In this document: positions 1 through 9,997 of the stretch, in pieces
Layout: every line of letters begins with the position of its first letter
Position numbering within the stretch: the stretch's first letter is position 1
Source of the DNA: Micractinium sp. NFX-FRZ
Taxonomy: Eukaryota; Chlorophyta; Trebouxiophyceae; Chlorellales; Chlorellaceae
NCBI GenBank assembly: GCA_029339195.1
Contig: JAPTJF010000263.1
Coordinates: forward strand, 17,446 to 81,445
Length of the DNA: 64,000 nt
Direction of reading: 5' to 3'
Notes under the pieces: model-generated
Seen by the model: only the letters and a program-made list of their open reading frames with translations
What the model was told of the DNA's origin: nothing
Database searches by the model: none
Program-made: the position numbers and the translations under genes

Positions 1-119
1 GGCTGGCCAGTAGCCGCCTTCCCCTGCTGCAGTCCTCGCTGGCGCCGGTGCTCCCGCCCATGCCGCCGCCCAAACTGCCGCTGCCGAAACCATCTCTGCC
101 GCCGCCTTTGCTGCCGCAG

Positions 120-3100
120 GTGGGGCTGGCGGGCCCCTCTGGCTCCGGCAAGACCGCCTTCTCTGCCAAGATCAAGAGCTTCATCCCCGGATGTGCCCTG
201 CTGTCGATGGACAACTACAATGACGGCAGCAAGGTCATCGACGGCAACTTTGACGGTGGGCACTTGGGGGGTGGGGGGCGCCTGAGCTGGGCCCTGCCGA
301 TGGATCTGTTCCTTCCCTACTGATAACCCCATGTCCATTCACATACCTGCACGTCACCAACCACAACATGCTGCTGCCACAACATGCTGCTGCCAGCAGT
401 CGTCATGGCTCTGTTGGCGTTGCTGTCGTGCACAGTCACCTGCGCAGATCCGCGCATCCACCCTCCTTGCACCTGCTGGTCTGCTCCTTGCTCGAATGCA
501 TTCCCTGTATTAACCTGTGATCCTCTGTAGACCCGCGCATCACCGACTACGAGACGCTGTTGGTCAATATCAAGGACCTCAAGGCGGGCAAGGCGGCGCA
601 GGTGGGAGGGGCGGGGACTCAACAGCAAGCAGCGGGCTGCGGCGGGGGGGCGGGCGCTGTGCTGTGCGAGGGGCTGGTGCCATCGACTCAACATGGGCCT
701 CAATGGACTGCTGGGGCGGCAGATGCGTGCTGCCTACCTGCCTGCGCGCCTGCCTGCCAGCCAAGCATCTCTTTGCTCTGCTGAGACCGCTGTGTTCCCC
801 TGCCGCGCCACCGCCTCTGAGAGACCGCCTGCGCCCTGCCTGGCCACCTGTTTGTGTTCCTGCGCCACCCCACTGCTGCCCTTCCAACGGCCCCCGTCCC
901 CACAGGTGCCCATCTACGACTTCAAGGAGAGCCGGCGGGTGGGGTACCGCACGGTGGAGGTGCCGGAGAGCCGCGTGGTGAGCCCGCTGTGCAGCACAGC
1001 ATGCTCGCCGGGGGCGTTGATGTTGGCAGGGCGGTGGGATACCGGACCGTTGGGGTGCTGCAAAGACGCGCGGGTGCCTGGGAGAGGCACGCACGTGCTT
1101 TGGCACAGAGCCCAGCTCAGAATGACCGTTCATGCCTGGTTGGCTGACCTCAAACTCTTCTGCCACCACTCCACCCCACCTCGCCACCACTAGGTGATTC
1201 TGGAGGGCATCTACGCGCTCAACACGCGCCTGCGCCCCCTGCTGGACCTCCGCGTCTCCATCACCGGCGGCGTGCACTTTGACCTGGTGAAGCGGGTGCT
1301 GCGCGACATCAACCGCTCGGGGCAGGCGCCCGAGGAGATCATCCAGCAGGTGGGGCCGGGGTGGGGTGGGGTGGCGTGGGGTGGGTGGGTGGGTGCAAGG
1401 AGGGCGATCCGTTTGGGGTGAGGGTACTGCCTTGGGACCCTGCCTGCGTTGGATGGACAGGGCGGCCGCTTGCCCTGCTCCCCTGGAAGTGCACACCCAC
1501 AGTTCCGTGCGACGGTGTGTCCGGTGCCACAACCCCTCGCACCCACCACCCCCCTCCTCCATATGTGTGGTTGCCTCCTTTCCCGCGCTGCCCTCCGCCC
1601 TGCCCTCCCCGCAGATCAGCGACACGGTGTACCCGATGTACCGAGCCTGCTTGTGGTCCCCATCTCGCCCTCATCCTATTGCTCCCATGCCTTGCCCCTT
1701 TGCCTGTACCGCAGATCAGCGACACGGTGTATCCCATGTACAAGGCGTTCATCGAGCCCGACCTGAAGGCCGCCCACCTGCGGGTCTACAACACCTTCAA
1801 CCCCTTCAGCGGCTTCATGACCCCCACATACATCCTCAAGTCGGCGCTGCCCATCTCAAAGGAGGCGGTGGTGGCGGTGATGCAGGTGGGCAGGGCGCTC
1901 TGGAGGGAGGGCGGCAGCAGCTGTGGGGTGAGGTCTGGGGAAGAGGTCCAGCCAGCATGCGCCTCGTCTTTGGCAAGCCGGAGGTGGCGGCGATGCAGGC
2001 ATGCTTGGGATGCGGGGCTTGTCAGGCGACTGCTGGGCGCATGCGATCGGGCGGGAGCAGGGCGCAGGTGCCACCGCCTGCCCGCCACCCCATGCTCAAC
2101 CCCCGCCTCAACCCTCGCACCCCTACTGCCACCTCACCCCGCCCTCCTCCTCCTCCAAACCGCCTACACTGCAAAGCTGCGTGGGAGCTAGACGCTACCT
2201 GTTTCCCTCCCTCCTCGCCCTCAACCCAAGTTCCCACTGCCCTGCCCTACTCTTATCGTCACGCCGTGCAGCCCGACTGCACTGTAAAGACGAGAGCACC
2301 CTTCACCTCCTTATCCCACCGTGCTCCCTTCTCCTCCACCCACCCAACCGCCTGCAGCCCGACTACACGGTGAAGCCGCGTGAGAGCGAAACGTACGACA
2401 TCTACCTGGTGCCCCCTGGGGAGGACCCGGAGACGTGCCAGTCCTGGCTGCGCATGCGCTACCGGGATGGGCGGTACAACCTGATGTTTGAGGAGTGGAT
2501 GGTGGAGGTGAGCGCGGTGGGGGCGGTGTGCAGTGTTGGAATTGTGTAACTGGTGGCAAGCTGAAACTGGGCTGGGCGGTATGTCCTCTTGTTTATGGAG
2601 TGGATGGTGGAGGTGAGGGCGAGGAGGGCCGTGGGGGAGTGAGGGAGACGGCAGTTGGGCTGGCAGGGCCTGCCCGCCGCCTGCCTGCCTGCTCACATGG
2701 CCACCCATGTCAACACCGCCCCCTGCCTGCCAACCCCACACACACTGGCACCAGACCCCTTGGAACTGCTGTCCCGCCCTCTCATCAAACTCCCGTTCCA
2801 AAGCCTCCTCGCAACCCCGCTCCCAACCCTCACGCTCACCGCCCACCCTGTTCCCTTCCGCCGCTGCGCAGGGCCACTTTATCATCTCGCCGCGCGTCAC
2901 GTTTGAGGTGCCGGTGCGCATCCTGGGAGGCCTCATGGCGCTGGGCTACGAAATTGGCTCCATCATGCGGCGCACAAGCGAGGTGTTTGCGGACTCAGAG
3001 TGAGTTTAGGGTTCAGGGGGGCGGGTTTTGGGTGTAGCTGCTGATGCAGTTGCCTCCAACATGAGGCACACACACTGAAGACGCCTGCACACTGGCGTGA

Positions 3101-4730
3101 GTCTGGCTGGCGTCATGCTGGGGCAGGGCACAAGCTGCTGGGGTGTATGTGTGTTGAGCCGCGTCCCCCTCTCCTCACCCTCACACCCTCCCTCCTCTCC
3201 CTGCCTGGCCTCCCCCGTGGCTGCAGGGTGCAGATCAAGTTTGACCACATTGAGGGGATGGAGACGGTGTATGTGCAGGTGCAGGGGAAGGACCGCGGCG
3301 TGGTGGAGGAGGCGGGGCGCAAGCTGGGGCTGGAGGGCTCCTACATCCCGCACTCGTACATCGAGCTCGTGCAGATCGGGCACCTGACCGAGGTGAGGGC
3401 TGGGAATGGAGATTGATGTTCAGTGGTCTGCTGGGTGATTTGAAGCGGGTGGAGGAGTGCTGCTTCCCCACACTCGCACATGGTGTGCAGAGCTGGACGG
3501 AGGGAGGATGGAGAGGCAGGCAGATTGCTGCTCCCCCGTTTGCCAGCTGCGCCCACTAGGCTGTTGCTTCGCCCGCTGCTGTGTGCCGCTCAACAGTGTG
3601 CTCTGCCCACACGTCCCTGCCCTTGCCTGCTCACGTACTGCCTGCCCTGCCCCGCTGCGCCTGCTGCGCCTGCTGCAGTCCTTCCAGACGGTCACGGAAG
3701 ACCTGAAGCGCCGGTTTGCTGTGAATGGGGAGCCGCTGATTGACGAGACTGTGGTGGGCAGCCTGAGCCGCGGCGCCTCCCCCCACTGGTCCAACGGAGC
3801 CTTCCAGCGCCAGACCGGCTTCCAGCTGCCGCCGGGCGCGCTGCAGCTGTCGTCGTCAGGTGGGCCCCAGGCCCCGGCCGAGGGGATGGCTTGGGTGGGG
3901 CGGGGTTGATGAAGCGTGCGTTGTGGCGCACCTGCGCGCTTATTTTCCAAGCAGCTAGACACACATCCCAGGCCTCTGCCCCCTGATGCGTGGCGTCCGC
4001 CCTGCCCTGCCTCGCCCTCCCTGCATCTGCACCCTCGCCCACCCTCCCTGCCCCACCCTCCCTGCGTCCACTCACCGACGCATATCCGCCGCCCCTCCCT
4101 GCCGCAGCCCCCGCGTCCAACACCCTGCTCCACCTGCGGCCCCCCTCCGTGGCCAGCGCCGACGGCCGCTCAGACGCCCGCAACGGCGGCCTGCTGAGCC
4201 AGCAAATGGCGGCGGGCGGCGGCAGCGGCGGCGACCGCCCGCCCACGGGCCCGCCGTCGGTGGCGGGCAGCGGCGCGGGCGGGCCCAGTGCTCCGGTGTA
4301 CATCAACGGCCACAGCCATGCAGGGGGCGGTAACCACCTGCACCGGACGGGGTCTGGCAGCGGTGGGCGCAGCGGGGCGGCGACGCCCGAGGACGCGCCC
4401 AGCACCCGCAACGGCAGCAAGCCCGCCAGCCCCAAGTCGCTGGAAGCGCAGGTGGCCAAGCTGGTGCAGGGGCAGCAGATGCTGAGCAATCAGCTGGAGG
4501 AGCTGACGCTGCAGATCAGCCTGGCACAAAGCGGGCTAGCGGTGGTGCCCAGCGCGGTGCAGCAGCGTGTGGCTGCCGCACAAGCCGCAGCAGAGCCCCC
4601 CCGGCCCGCCGGCCTCTTGCAGCAGCTACGCACGCTGGGCAGCGGCACGGGGCTTCCGCCCGCGGCCTGGGCCGCTGTGGGCGCGCTGGCAGGCACCGCG
4701 GCAACCCTCCTGCTGATGCGGACGCGGTAG
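120..4730 (+). CDS. Triphosphate tunnel metalloenzyme, uridine kinase-like + CYTH + C-terminal membrane anchor (5' partial)
   Basis: This matches plant TTM1/TTM2-type proteins, which are tail-anchored at the mitochondrial outer membrane and act as pyrophosphatases. Exons read as 120-255, 531-601, 906-977, 1194-1349, 1715-1885, 2358-2507, 2872-2999, 3227-3392, 3679-3859 and 4108-4730. They join in phase to 617 visible residues ending in TAG. The order seen is a P-loop GPSGSGKT at once, MDNYNDGS, VPIYDFKES, the kinase-like block ending near NPFSGF, then a CYTH domain (ETYDIYLVPPGEDPE, MFEEW, ALGYEIGS, YVQVQGKDR, LGLEGSYIPH). A Ser/Gly/Pro-rich linker, a short coiled-coil-like stretch (AKLVQGQQMLSNQLEELTL) and a final hydrophobic segment (AAWAAVGALAGTAATLLLM) with basic end follow. 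The usual CYTH ExExK signature is degenerate (ETYDI), as in plant TTM1/2. The reading frame is open to base 1, but a good acceptor at 117-119 suggests the true start lies in exons left of the window. Function is by family; localisation is inferred. Confidence 0.9.
933..1085 (+). repeat. Exon echo, TTM intron 3 (donor side)
   Basis: The end of exon 906-977 from about 933 (GTGGGGTACCG at 939) recurs at about 1029-1075 (GTGGGATACCG at 1034), offset 95. The alignment carries through to the donor: CGCGTG|GTGAGC versus CGCGG|GTGCC. Confidence 0.75.
1611..1750 (+). repeat. Exon echo, TTM intron 4 (acceptor side)
   Basis: The acceptor and exon start GCAGATCAGCGACACGGTGT at 1711 is repeated exactly 100 nt upstream at 1611; 28 of 30 bases agree. 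Both copies are usable acceptors, but 100 is not a multiple of 3, so the upstream one shifts frame. Confidence 0.95.
1871..2005 (+). repeat. Exon echo, TTM intron 5 (donor side)
   Basis: Exon end GTGGCGGTGATGCAG|GT (1871) recurs as GTGGCGGCGATGCAG|GC (1984), offset 113. The echo donor is GC. Confidence 0.8.
2160..2390 (+). repeat. Double exon echo, TTM intron 5 (acceptor side)
   Basis: The exon start CCCGACTACACGGTGAAG (2358) is preceded by CCCGACTGCACTGTAAAG at 2272, with its own GTGCAG acceptor, and by a weaker CGCCTACACTGCAAAG at 2161. Spacing is about 113 and 86 nt. Confidence 0.85.
2480..2617 (+). repeat. Exon echo, TTM intron 6 (donor side)
   Basis: The exon end and donor GAGTGGATGGTGGAG|GTGAG at 2480-2512 recur at 2585-2617, offset 105, 29 of 33 bases identical including the GTGAG donor. 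Confidence 0.92.
3321..3500 (+). repeat. Exon echo, TTM intron 8
   Basis: Exon sequence around CACTCGTACA (3351) recurs as CACTCGCACA (3471), offset 120; flanking AAGC...CTACATCCC versus AAGC...CTGCTTCCC also aligns. A weaker similar pair sits at 2964/3060 in intron 7. Confidence 0.7.
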
Positions 4731-5582
4731 CCTCCGCTGCTGGCTCCTGCCGCCCTCTACTCAGCAAGGGGGCTTGCAGGGGCCCCACGTGGGTGCCCGC
4801 AGTGTCACTTCTGTTGGGGCACAGCAGGGCCCACGCTCTTAGGTAGGCGTCTTCGCACCTATATGTGATTACGCATGCACCACCCCAGAACCTCCACCCA
4901 CTCATCCCCCACCCAGCATTCTTTGTGCACCGTTCTCTGCGCGCGCCTCCCCGCCTGCTGCCCGCCCGCCCCATGGAGCATTGAGAGTTGGGGCAGCAGG
5001 GGCGCCGTGCAGCGCCACCCCTCGAGCCCCGTCACGATGCCGGCACCAGCTTGAGGCATTTTCATCCCTTCCCCCTGTGTTCCCTTTTCTCTCTCCCTGA
5101 CCGTCCCTGTACTTGCCCAACACTGACTGATCTTCCCAGCGGGAGGTAGGCACATATTCTTGCCGCCTCCACTCGCGCCTCTGTAGCATAACGACCCAGG
5201 CAAGGCAGCCGCGCGCCGTCTCACGCCAGCAACGCATACACACATCTTCTCCAACCCACGTCTCACACAAGTGCCCTTCGGTCCATGGCTTGGCACGCCA
5301 CCCATGCATGTAACTCACACTACCACCAACAACAGATCTCAGCAGGGGAGGAATTGGCAGGGACGGCTGGCAGCAAGCAGCAGGGAGCAGGGAGCAGCAA
5401 TCAAATCTGAGGGAGGGCGAGGAGCAGCCTAGCTGGGACGCGTGGACAGGAAGCAGGGGGTGTGGAGAGAGAGTGAAAGAAGGGCAGTGCAGGGGGTGCA
5501 GGAGTTAAAACAGAAAGGCGAGGGGGCCGCTGACTGGGAGGGGGTCACAGAGCACGGTCTCTCAGGCACATAACGCCATGGC
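4731..5582. other. Convergent 3' intergenic region (TTM / MetRS)
   Basis: No coding segment is supported in these 852 bases between the TTM stop and the MetRS stop. A TGTAA at 5309-5313 on the + strand fits the chlorophyte polyadenylation signal and could end the TTM transcript. No matching signal was found on the minus strand for MetRS. A short purine-rich GGGAGCA repeat lies near 5378-5400. Confidence 0.5.
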
Positions 5583-8500
5583 TCATGCCGCTTTGGCCGC
5601 CACTTTTCCTGCCTTTGCTGCCTTGCCTTTGGGCGCGGCAGCGGCGGGGGCGGCGGCAGCGTCAGGGGCGGGGTCACACACATAGTCTCCCTCCAGCCGC
5701 TGCATCACCGGCTGGGGCTCCGGAAAGGCATGCCCCTTGCACAGCGCCCCCCACTCCGTGTCCTGCCAGCTCAGCGCGCTCCACCGCTCCTCACCCAGCC
5801 CCAGCTGCGAGTAGATGCGCTGCGAAAGCGCGGGCGTGACGGGGCTTAGCAGCACCGCCACGACTCGCACCGCCTCCAGCACCGCCGCCAGCACCGCCGC
5901 CGCCTCCGCCTTCTGCTCCTCGCTGCCCTTCTTGAAGGCCGTCCAGGGGGCGGTCTCCTCCAGGTACTGGTTGCCCCGCCCGCTGATGGTCAACGCCGCC
6001 TCGCAGGCCTGGTCAAAGCGCAGGCGGTCAAACGCGGCGCCGACAGCTGGCGCCTTTTCAAGCGCCAGCGCGCAGAGCGGGTGGTCCGCCGGGATGTCGG
6101 CCGTGTCCAGCGGCATCTCCCCCCCGCAGTTCTTCTTCAGCAGGTTCAGAGTGCGGTTGAGCAGGTTGCCCACATCGTTGGCCAGGTTGGCGTTCACGAT
6201 GTTGCGGAAGCGCTCCTCGCTGAAGTCGCCGTCCTGCACACAGGTGTGAGCGGGCGACACAAAAGGTGGGTGAACGGAGAGGGGGTGGCAAGGTTGGCAT
6301 TCAAAGGTGTTGCGGGAGTGCCGTCCTTCCCAGAAGCGCGAGGACGGTGCATGGTGAGAGGGGTGGTGAGTGCATGGGCAAGGCAAGTGGGGCGAGCGCG
6401 TGGCGGGTGCACTCATCACTGCAGTCACCGTCCTGGCCAGGAGGTCCCAGCTGAAAGCCAACCCAGCCCAGCGCTCACCCAGCACCCCGACACCCACCTC
6501 TGCCCACCCATGCCTCCTCATCTCCCTCACCTGCCCAAACAACCGCGGGGGAGTGTGGGAGCACAAACCCACCGGCATCCACCCAGCGCCCCCACTTGAA
6601 GCACCCACGCCCGCCCACCCACCTGGCCAAACACAATCTCCCGTAGGAAGTAGTAGCGCACAGCGTCGGCGCCGTACGCGCCCACCAGCGCCGTCGGCTC
6701 CAGCACATTGCCCAGGCTCTTCCCCATCTTCAGCCCGTCCTTTGTGAGGAAGCCGTGGCCGTAGACCCGCCGCGGGGGCGGCAGGCCGGCCGACATGAGC
6801 ATGGCGGGCCAGTAGACGGCGTGGAAGCGGAGGATGTCCTTGCCGATGACGTGCAGGCTGGCGGGCCAGCCGGCGGCGGCCAGGGCCTCGGGGGAGGCGG
6901 CTGCGTGCTCGCCCTCGGGCAGCATGCCTGTCGGCGGGCGGGGGGAGGCAGGGGGAGAGGGGGGGGGCATGAGCAGGCAGGCGGGCGAGCGCGGGGGTGG
7001 GTAGGGGGCCAAGGGGAGCCACCACTGGGGGGAGGAGGCAGGAGCGGGCGTCGGGGAGGTGGGCAGGCAGGGTGGGCAGGGTGGGCAGGCAGAAGGCAAT
7101 ACAAGCCTGCCGCCCCCCAATGCCACAAGCCGCTCACAACCCACCCAGCCCTATGCATGGAGTCCACCTGCCCTGCCCAGGAATGTCTGTTCACTCCCCC
7201 CACCCACCCGAGAGGCATCCGTTTAGCGTGCCAAACAAAACGCACGCACCAGAGGAGATCCATCCCCGTCAGCCCGCAAGTCCAAGCCCAAGGTATTTGT
7301 GAACGTGCCCCTCCCCCAGCCACCCACCCGACAGGTATCCGTTGAGCGCGTCAAACCAGACATACACGGTCTGCCGGGGGTCCCGCGGCACGGGGATGCC
7401 CCACTCCACGGCCGCCCGAGAGATGGAGAAGTCTCGCACCCCGCTCTTCACCCACCCCAGCACCTCGTTGCGCCGCGACTCGGGCTGCACAAAGTCTGCA
7501 GGGGGGGCAGAGGGGTCGACACCCAGGGTTGGTTGGTTGGCTGGCTCGTGTGCCATGAGGGTCGGCAGATAGGCAGGCAGCACGGCGGGCTGCCGGCGGG
7601 CAAGGTTTGGATTGGGTGGGCAGGCTGCTGTGCAAGCACGCTGCGCACGCTGGCTCGCATGTAGGCTACACCAGCAGCACCAGGCAGCTTGATTGCTCAG
7701 GAGAAGTCCCGCCTTCCCTTCCCCTCCGCCTCCTTCTCCCCCGCCTCCTCTTACGCTCCCCAGCCCGCTCAGGCCCCACCCCACACTGATCCCCGCCGCA
7801 CCTGGGTTGCTGCACAGCTCCTCTAGCTCCTGCTGGTACTTGGACAGGGCAAAGAAGTAGTTCTCCTCCTTGCGCTCCACGCACGCCTTGCGGTGCACAG
7901 GGCAGTTCTTGTCTGCAAAACAGGTGGGGCGGCAGCGGGGGAAGCAAGGGGTGAGGCAGCAGCAGGGGTGGGGAGGTGGGAGTTGGGGGCCAGTGGTGAG
8001 GCTGCTGGGCAGGGCAAGGCGGGGCAGCCCAGGCGGCCAGCAACGGGCTGGTGGAACATGTGCAAAGCTTGCGGCAGCACCTGCGCCTGTTCAGCCTGCA
8101 GCCTGCTATGCCTATGCGCGCCTCGTCCCGGCTGCACAGCCACACTGCACAGCACTCCTGACCTGCCTGGAAAAGTCCTCACAAGTATGTGCACACACAC
8201 ACACCCTGGGCTGGCCCCCGTACCCCCCCCTCCCCCACCCCACAAACCGTGGACTGCCCCACCCCACCCATCCCCCCACTGACCCGCGTCCATGTCTGCG
8301 CCCCTTGATCCTCTCCCCCCCCCACCCACAAACCCTGGACTGCCCCACCCCACCCATCCCCCCACCGACCAGCGTCCATGTCTGCCTCGTCCTTGTACTC
8401 CTCGCAGTCCACGCAGTAGTACCCCTGGTAGTCCGCCTTGTAGATGTCCCCCCGCTCCCACACCCGCTCCAGCACCGCCCCCACCAGCGACTCGTGCTTG

Positions 8501-9496
8501 GCGTCGGTGGTGCGGATGAACGAGTCGTAGCCAATGTCCAGCTGTGGGGAGGGGTTGGGGGAGCGGTGGAGAGGAGTGAAATGCGGGTGTGCACAAAACA
8601 GGAGGAGGGGGAAGGCACCAGTGGTGTGGAAGCAAGATGTAGCCAATATCCATCTGCAGTCGGGCGGGTGGACAACTCAGCAGTGTGGGGGGCTGATGTT
8701 TAGGTGCATGGGGTGCGGTGGAAAGGCAGCTGCAGCATAATGCTGGCAGCAGCACGCTGGCAGGCACACAATATGCCGCACAGCCATGTCGGCGGCAGCC
8801 ACTGGTGCACGGCAGCACTGCTGCGTGCCAGCCTGCAGCAGCTCACGTCTTTCCACAGCGCCTTGTACGAGTCCACAATGTCGTCGCAATGCGCCTGGGG
8901 CTCCATCCCCCGCTTGGCTGCCGCCAGAGCAATCTTCTCGCCGTGCTCGTCTGTGCCCGTGATGAAGGTGACGGGGCGGCCGCGCAGGCGCTGGTACCGC
9001 GCGATTGCGTCTGCTGCAATTGTGGGGTAGGCACTGCCCATGTGCGGCGCTGCAGGGGGAAGGCGGGCAGCGGCAGGAGGCGGCCGGCGCTGAGCGGCTG
9101 CTGGGTGCATGAACGGCCGCTGCCTCCTGGCAGGCAGCAGCCTGTCAATACTAGCGGCCTATCCCTCTGCTTTCTCATGTGCAGGAGCCATGGGCCAGGG
9201 GGCAATGCACCCATAGCTGCTGGTCACTGCTGCCGCCGCCGCTGCTGCCACCGCCACCGCCGTTCACCTGCGTTCACATAATAGAGCGGCGTGGTGACGG
9301 TAAAGGGCCCGCTGGCGGTGATATCATTGTCGTGGTGGCTGGCACAGGCCCTTGGGGCTGAATGCGCCTTGCCAGGGCGGCTAGGCCGGGTGGACAGCGC
9401 TGCCACCCTTGCGCCTCTTGCCACCGCCAGTCTGAGCCGCCCGCACGCTGCCTGAGACCACATATTGGCGCCAGGAGCCCGCACAAGTGTGGCCAT
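5583..9496 (-). CDS. Methionyl-tRNA synthetase, organellar (bacterial type)
   Basis: This enzyme charges tRNA-Met with methionine, here probably in chloroplast and/or mitochondrion. Seven exons read in phase to 612 residues: 9496-9268, 9049-8847, 8541-8370, 7912-7802, 7495-7328, 6927-6623 and 6233-5583. Residues 1 to about 50 form an Arg/Ala/Ser-rich transit peptide. The class I HIGH motif is HMGS (residues 79-82) in [17 protein letters not shown]. The connecting domain carries a zinc-knuckle-like CVDCEEY ... [17 protein letters not shown] is the Met-binding/catalytic region. The KMSKS loop is KMGKS (361-365) in [15 protein letters not shown], followed by the anticodon-binding helical domain ([27 protein letters not shown]). 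The protein ends in a short Ala/Lys tail without a C-terminal tRNA-binding domain. ATG 9496 was chosen as the first in-frame ATG; a second lies at 9463. Four of six introns carry exon echoes. It diverges from the kinase gene. Confidence 0.93.
6181..6330 (-). repeat. Exon echo, MetRS intron 6 (acceptor side)
   Basis: Exon sequence GCCAGGTTGGCGTTCAC at 6181 recurs as GCAAGGTTGGCATTCA at 6288, followed by a similar GTTGCGG(A/G)AG block; offset about 107. Confidence 0.82.
7201..7361 (-). repeat. Exon echo, MetRS intron 5 (donor side)
   Basis: The exon end plus donor at 7321-7361 recurs at 7201-7241, offset exactly 120, 34 of 41 bases identical, with the CCCAC complement of a GTGGG donor kept in both. 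Confidence 0.9.
8241..8386 (-). repeat. Exon echo, MetRS intron 3 (donor side)
   Basis: A 60-base block at 8327-8386, holding the exon end (complement of GACATGGACGCTG) and the donor-side intron, recurs at 8241-8300 with 56 of 60 bases identical, offset 86. This is the youngest-looking copy, because intron sequence as well as exon sequence is still conserved. Confidence 0.95.
8507..8655 (-). repeat. Exon echo, MetRS intron 2 (acceptor side)
   Basis: On the minus strand the acceptor plus exon start CAGCTGGACATTGGCTAC (8543) is preceded by CAGATGGATATTGGCTAC at 8655, offset 112, 16 of 18 identical, with further similarity beyond. Confidence 0.92.
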
Positions 9497-9997
9497 AAGG
9501 TGTGCAGGCGAGACAAGGAGCAGTGGCAAAATTGCCCGCCCGCTCTTAAGCCAAGCCTCGCAACAAGACGCAAACGGTTGTCCGATGGGCTGGTTGGTGC
9601 GGGTCGATCAGCCAGAGAGAGGGTGGCCGACTGCCACATCACGCCACTGCCACATCATCAGTGTTGTCAGAAGGGCGGGCGGGCATCAATCGCAGCAACA
9701 CGCGCCAGCCCAAGTTGGCGCCTCGCAATTCAGATTGGATTGAAGGACCGGAACCTCCGCACGCCCAATTCAGTTGGCGGGCCCAGTTGGTGGGCCCTTG
9801 GAGCCGGTTGGCCGCCTTCCTACGGCAGCCGGGGCTTGGGGGCAGCGTGGGAGAACCATCAACGGGCTGTGAGGCCCGCGCCAACTATGGCCAGGCCCTC
9901 GCTCTCCGCGCCCCTCTTACCGGACCACCCGCCGCTGCTGCATCGTGAAAAGTGTGGAGAGCGCACGGCATGGGTGTCCCCAGACCTGCCGGCCGGC
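9497..9997. promoter_or_regulatory. Divergent promoter interval, MetRS / Aurora-like kinase
   Basis: These 501 bases separate the two start codons and must hold both 5' UTRs and both core promoters. No TATA box is obvious. TTGGCG-type cores recur at 9712 (TTGGCGCC) and about 9773 (TTGGCGGG). The kinase frame stays open upstream to 9362 and includes another in-frame ATG near 9888, so a longer kinase N-terminus within this interval cannot be excluded. Confidence 0.45.

Noticed and set aside
579..1625. Long open frames on the strand opposite the TTM gene (and similar antisense frames throughout)
   Set aside because: In this GC-rich sequence, antisense frames stay open by chance. They are Pro/Arg/His/Ala-rich, cross recognised exons and introns alike, and have no recognisable motif.
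9455..9480. E2F-like site (ATTGGCGC) controlling the kinase
   Set aside because: A single short match within MetRS coding sequence; expected by chance at this base composition.
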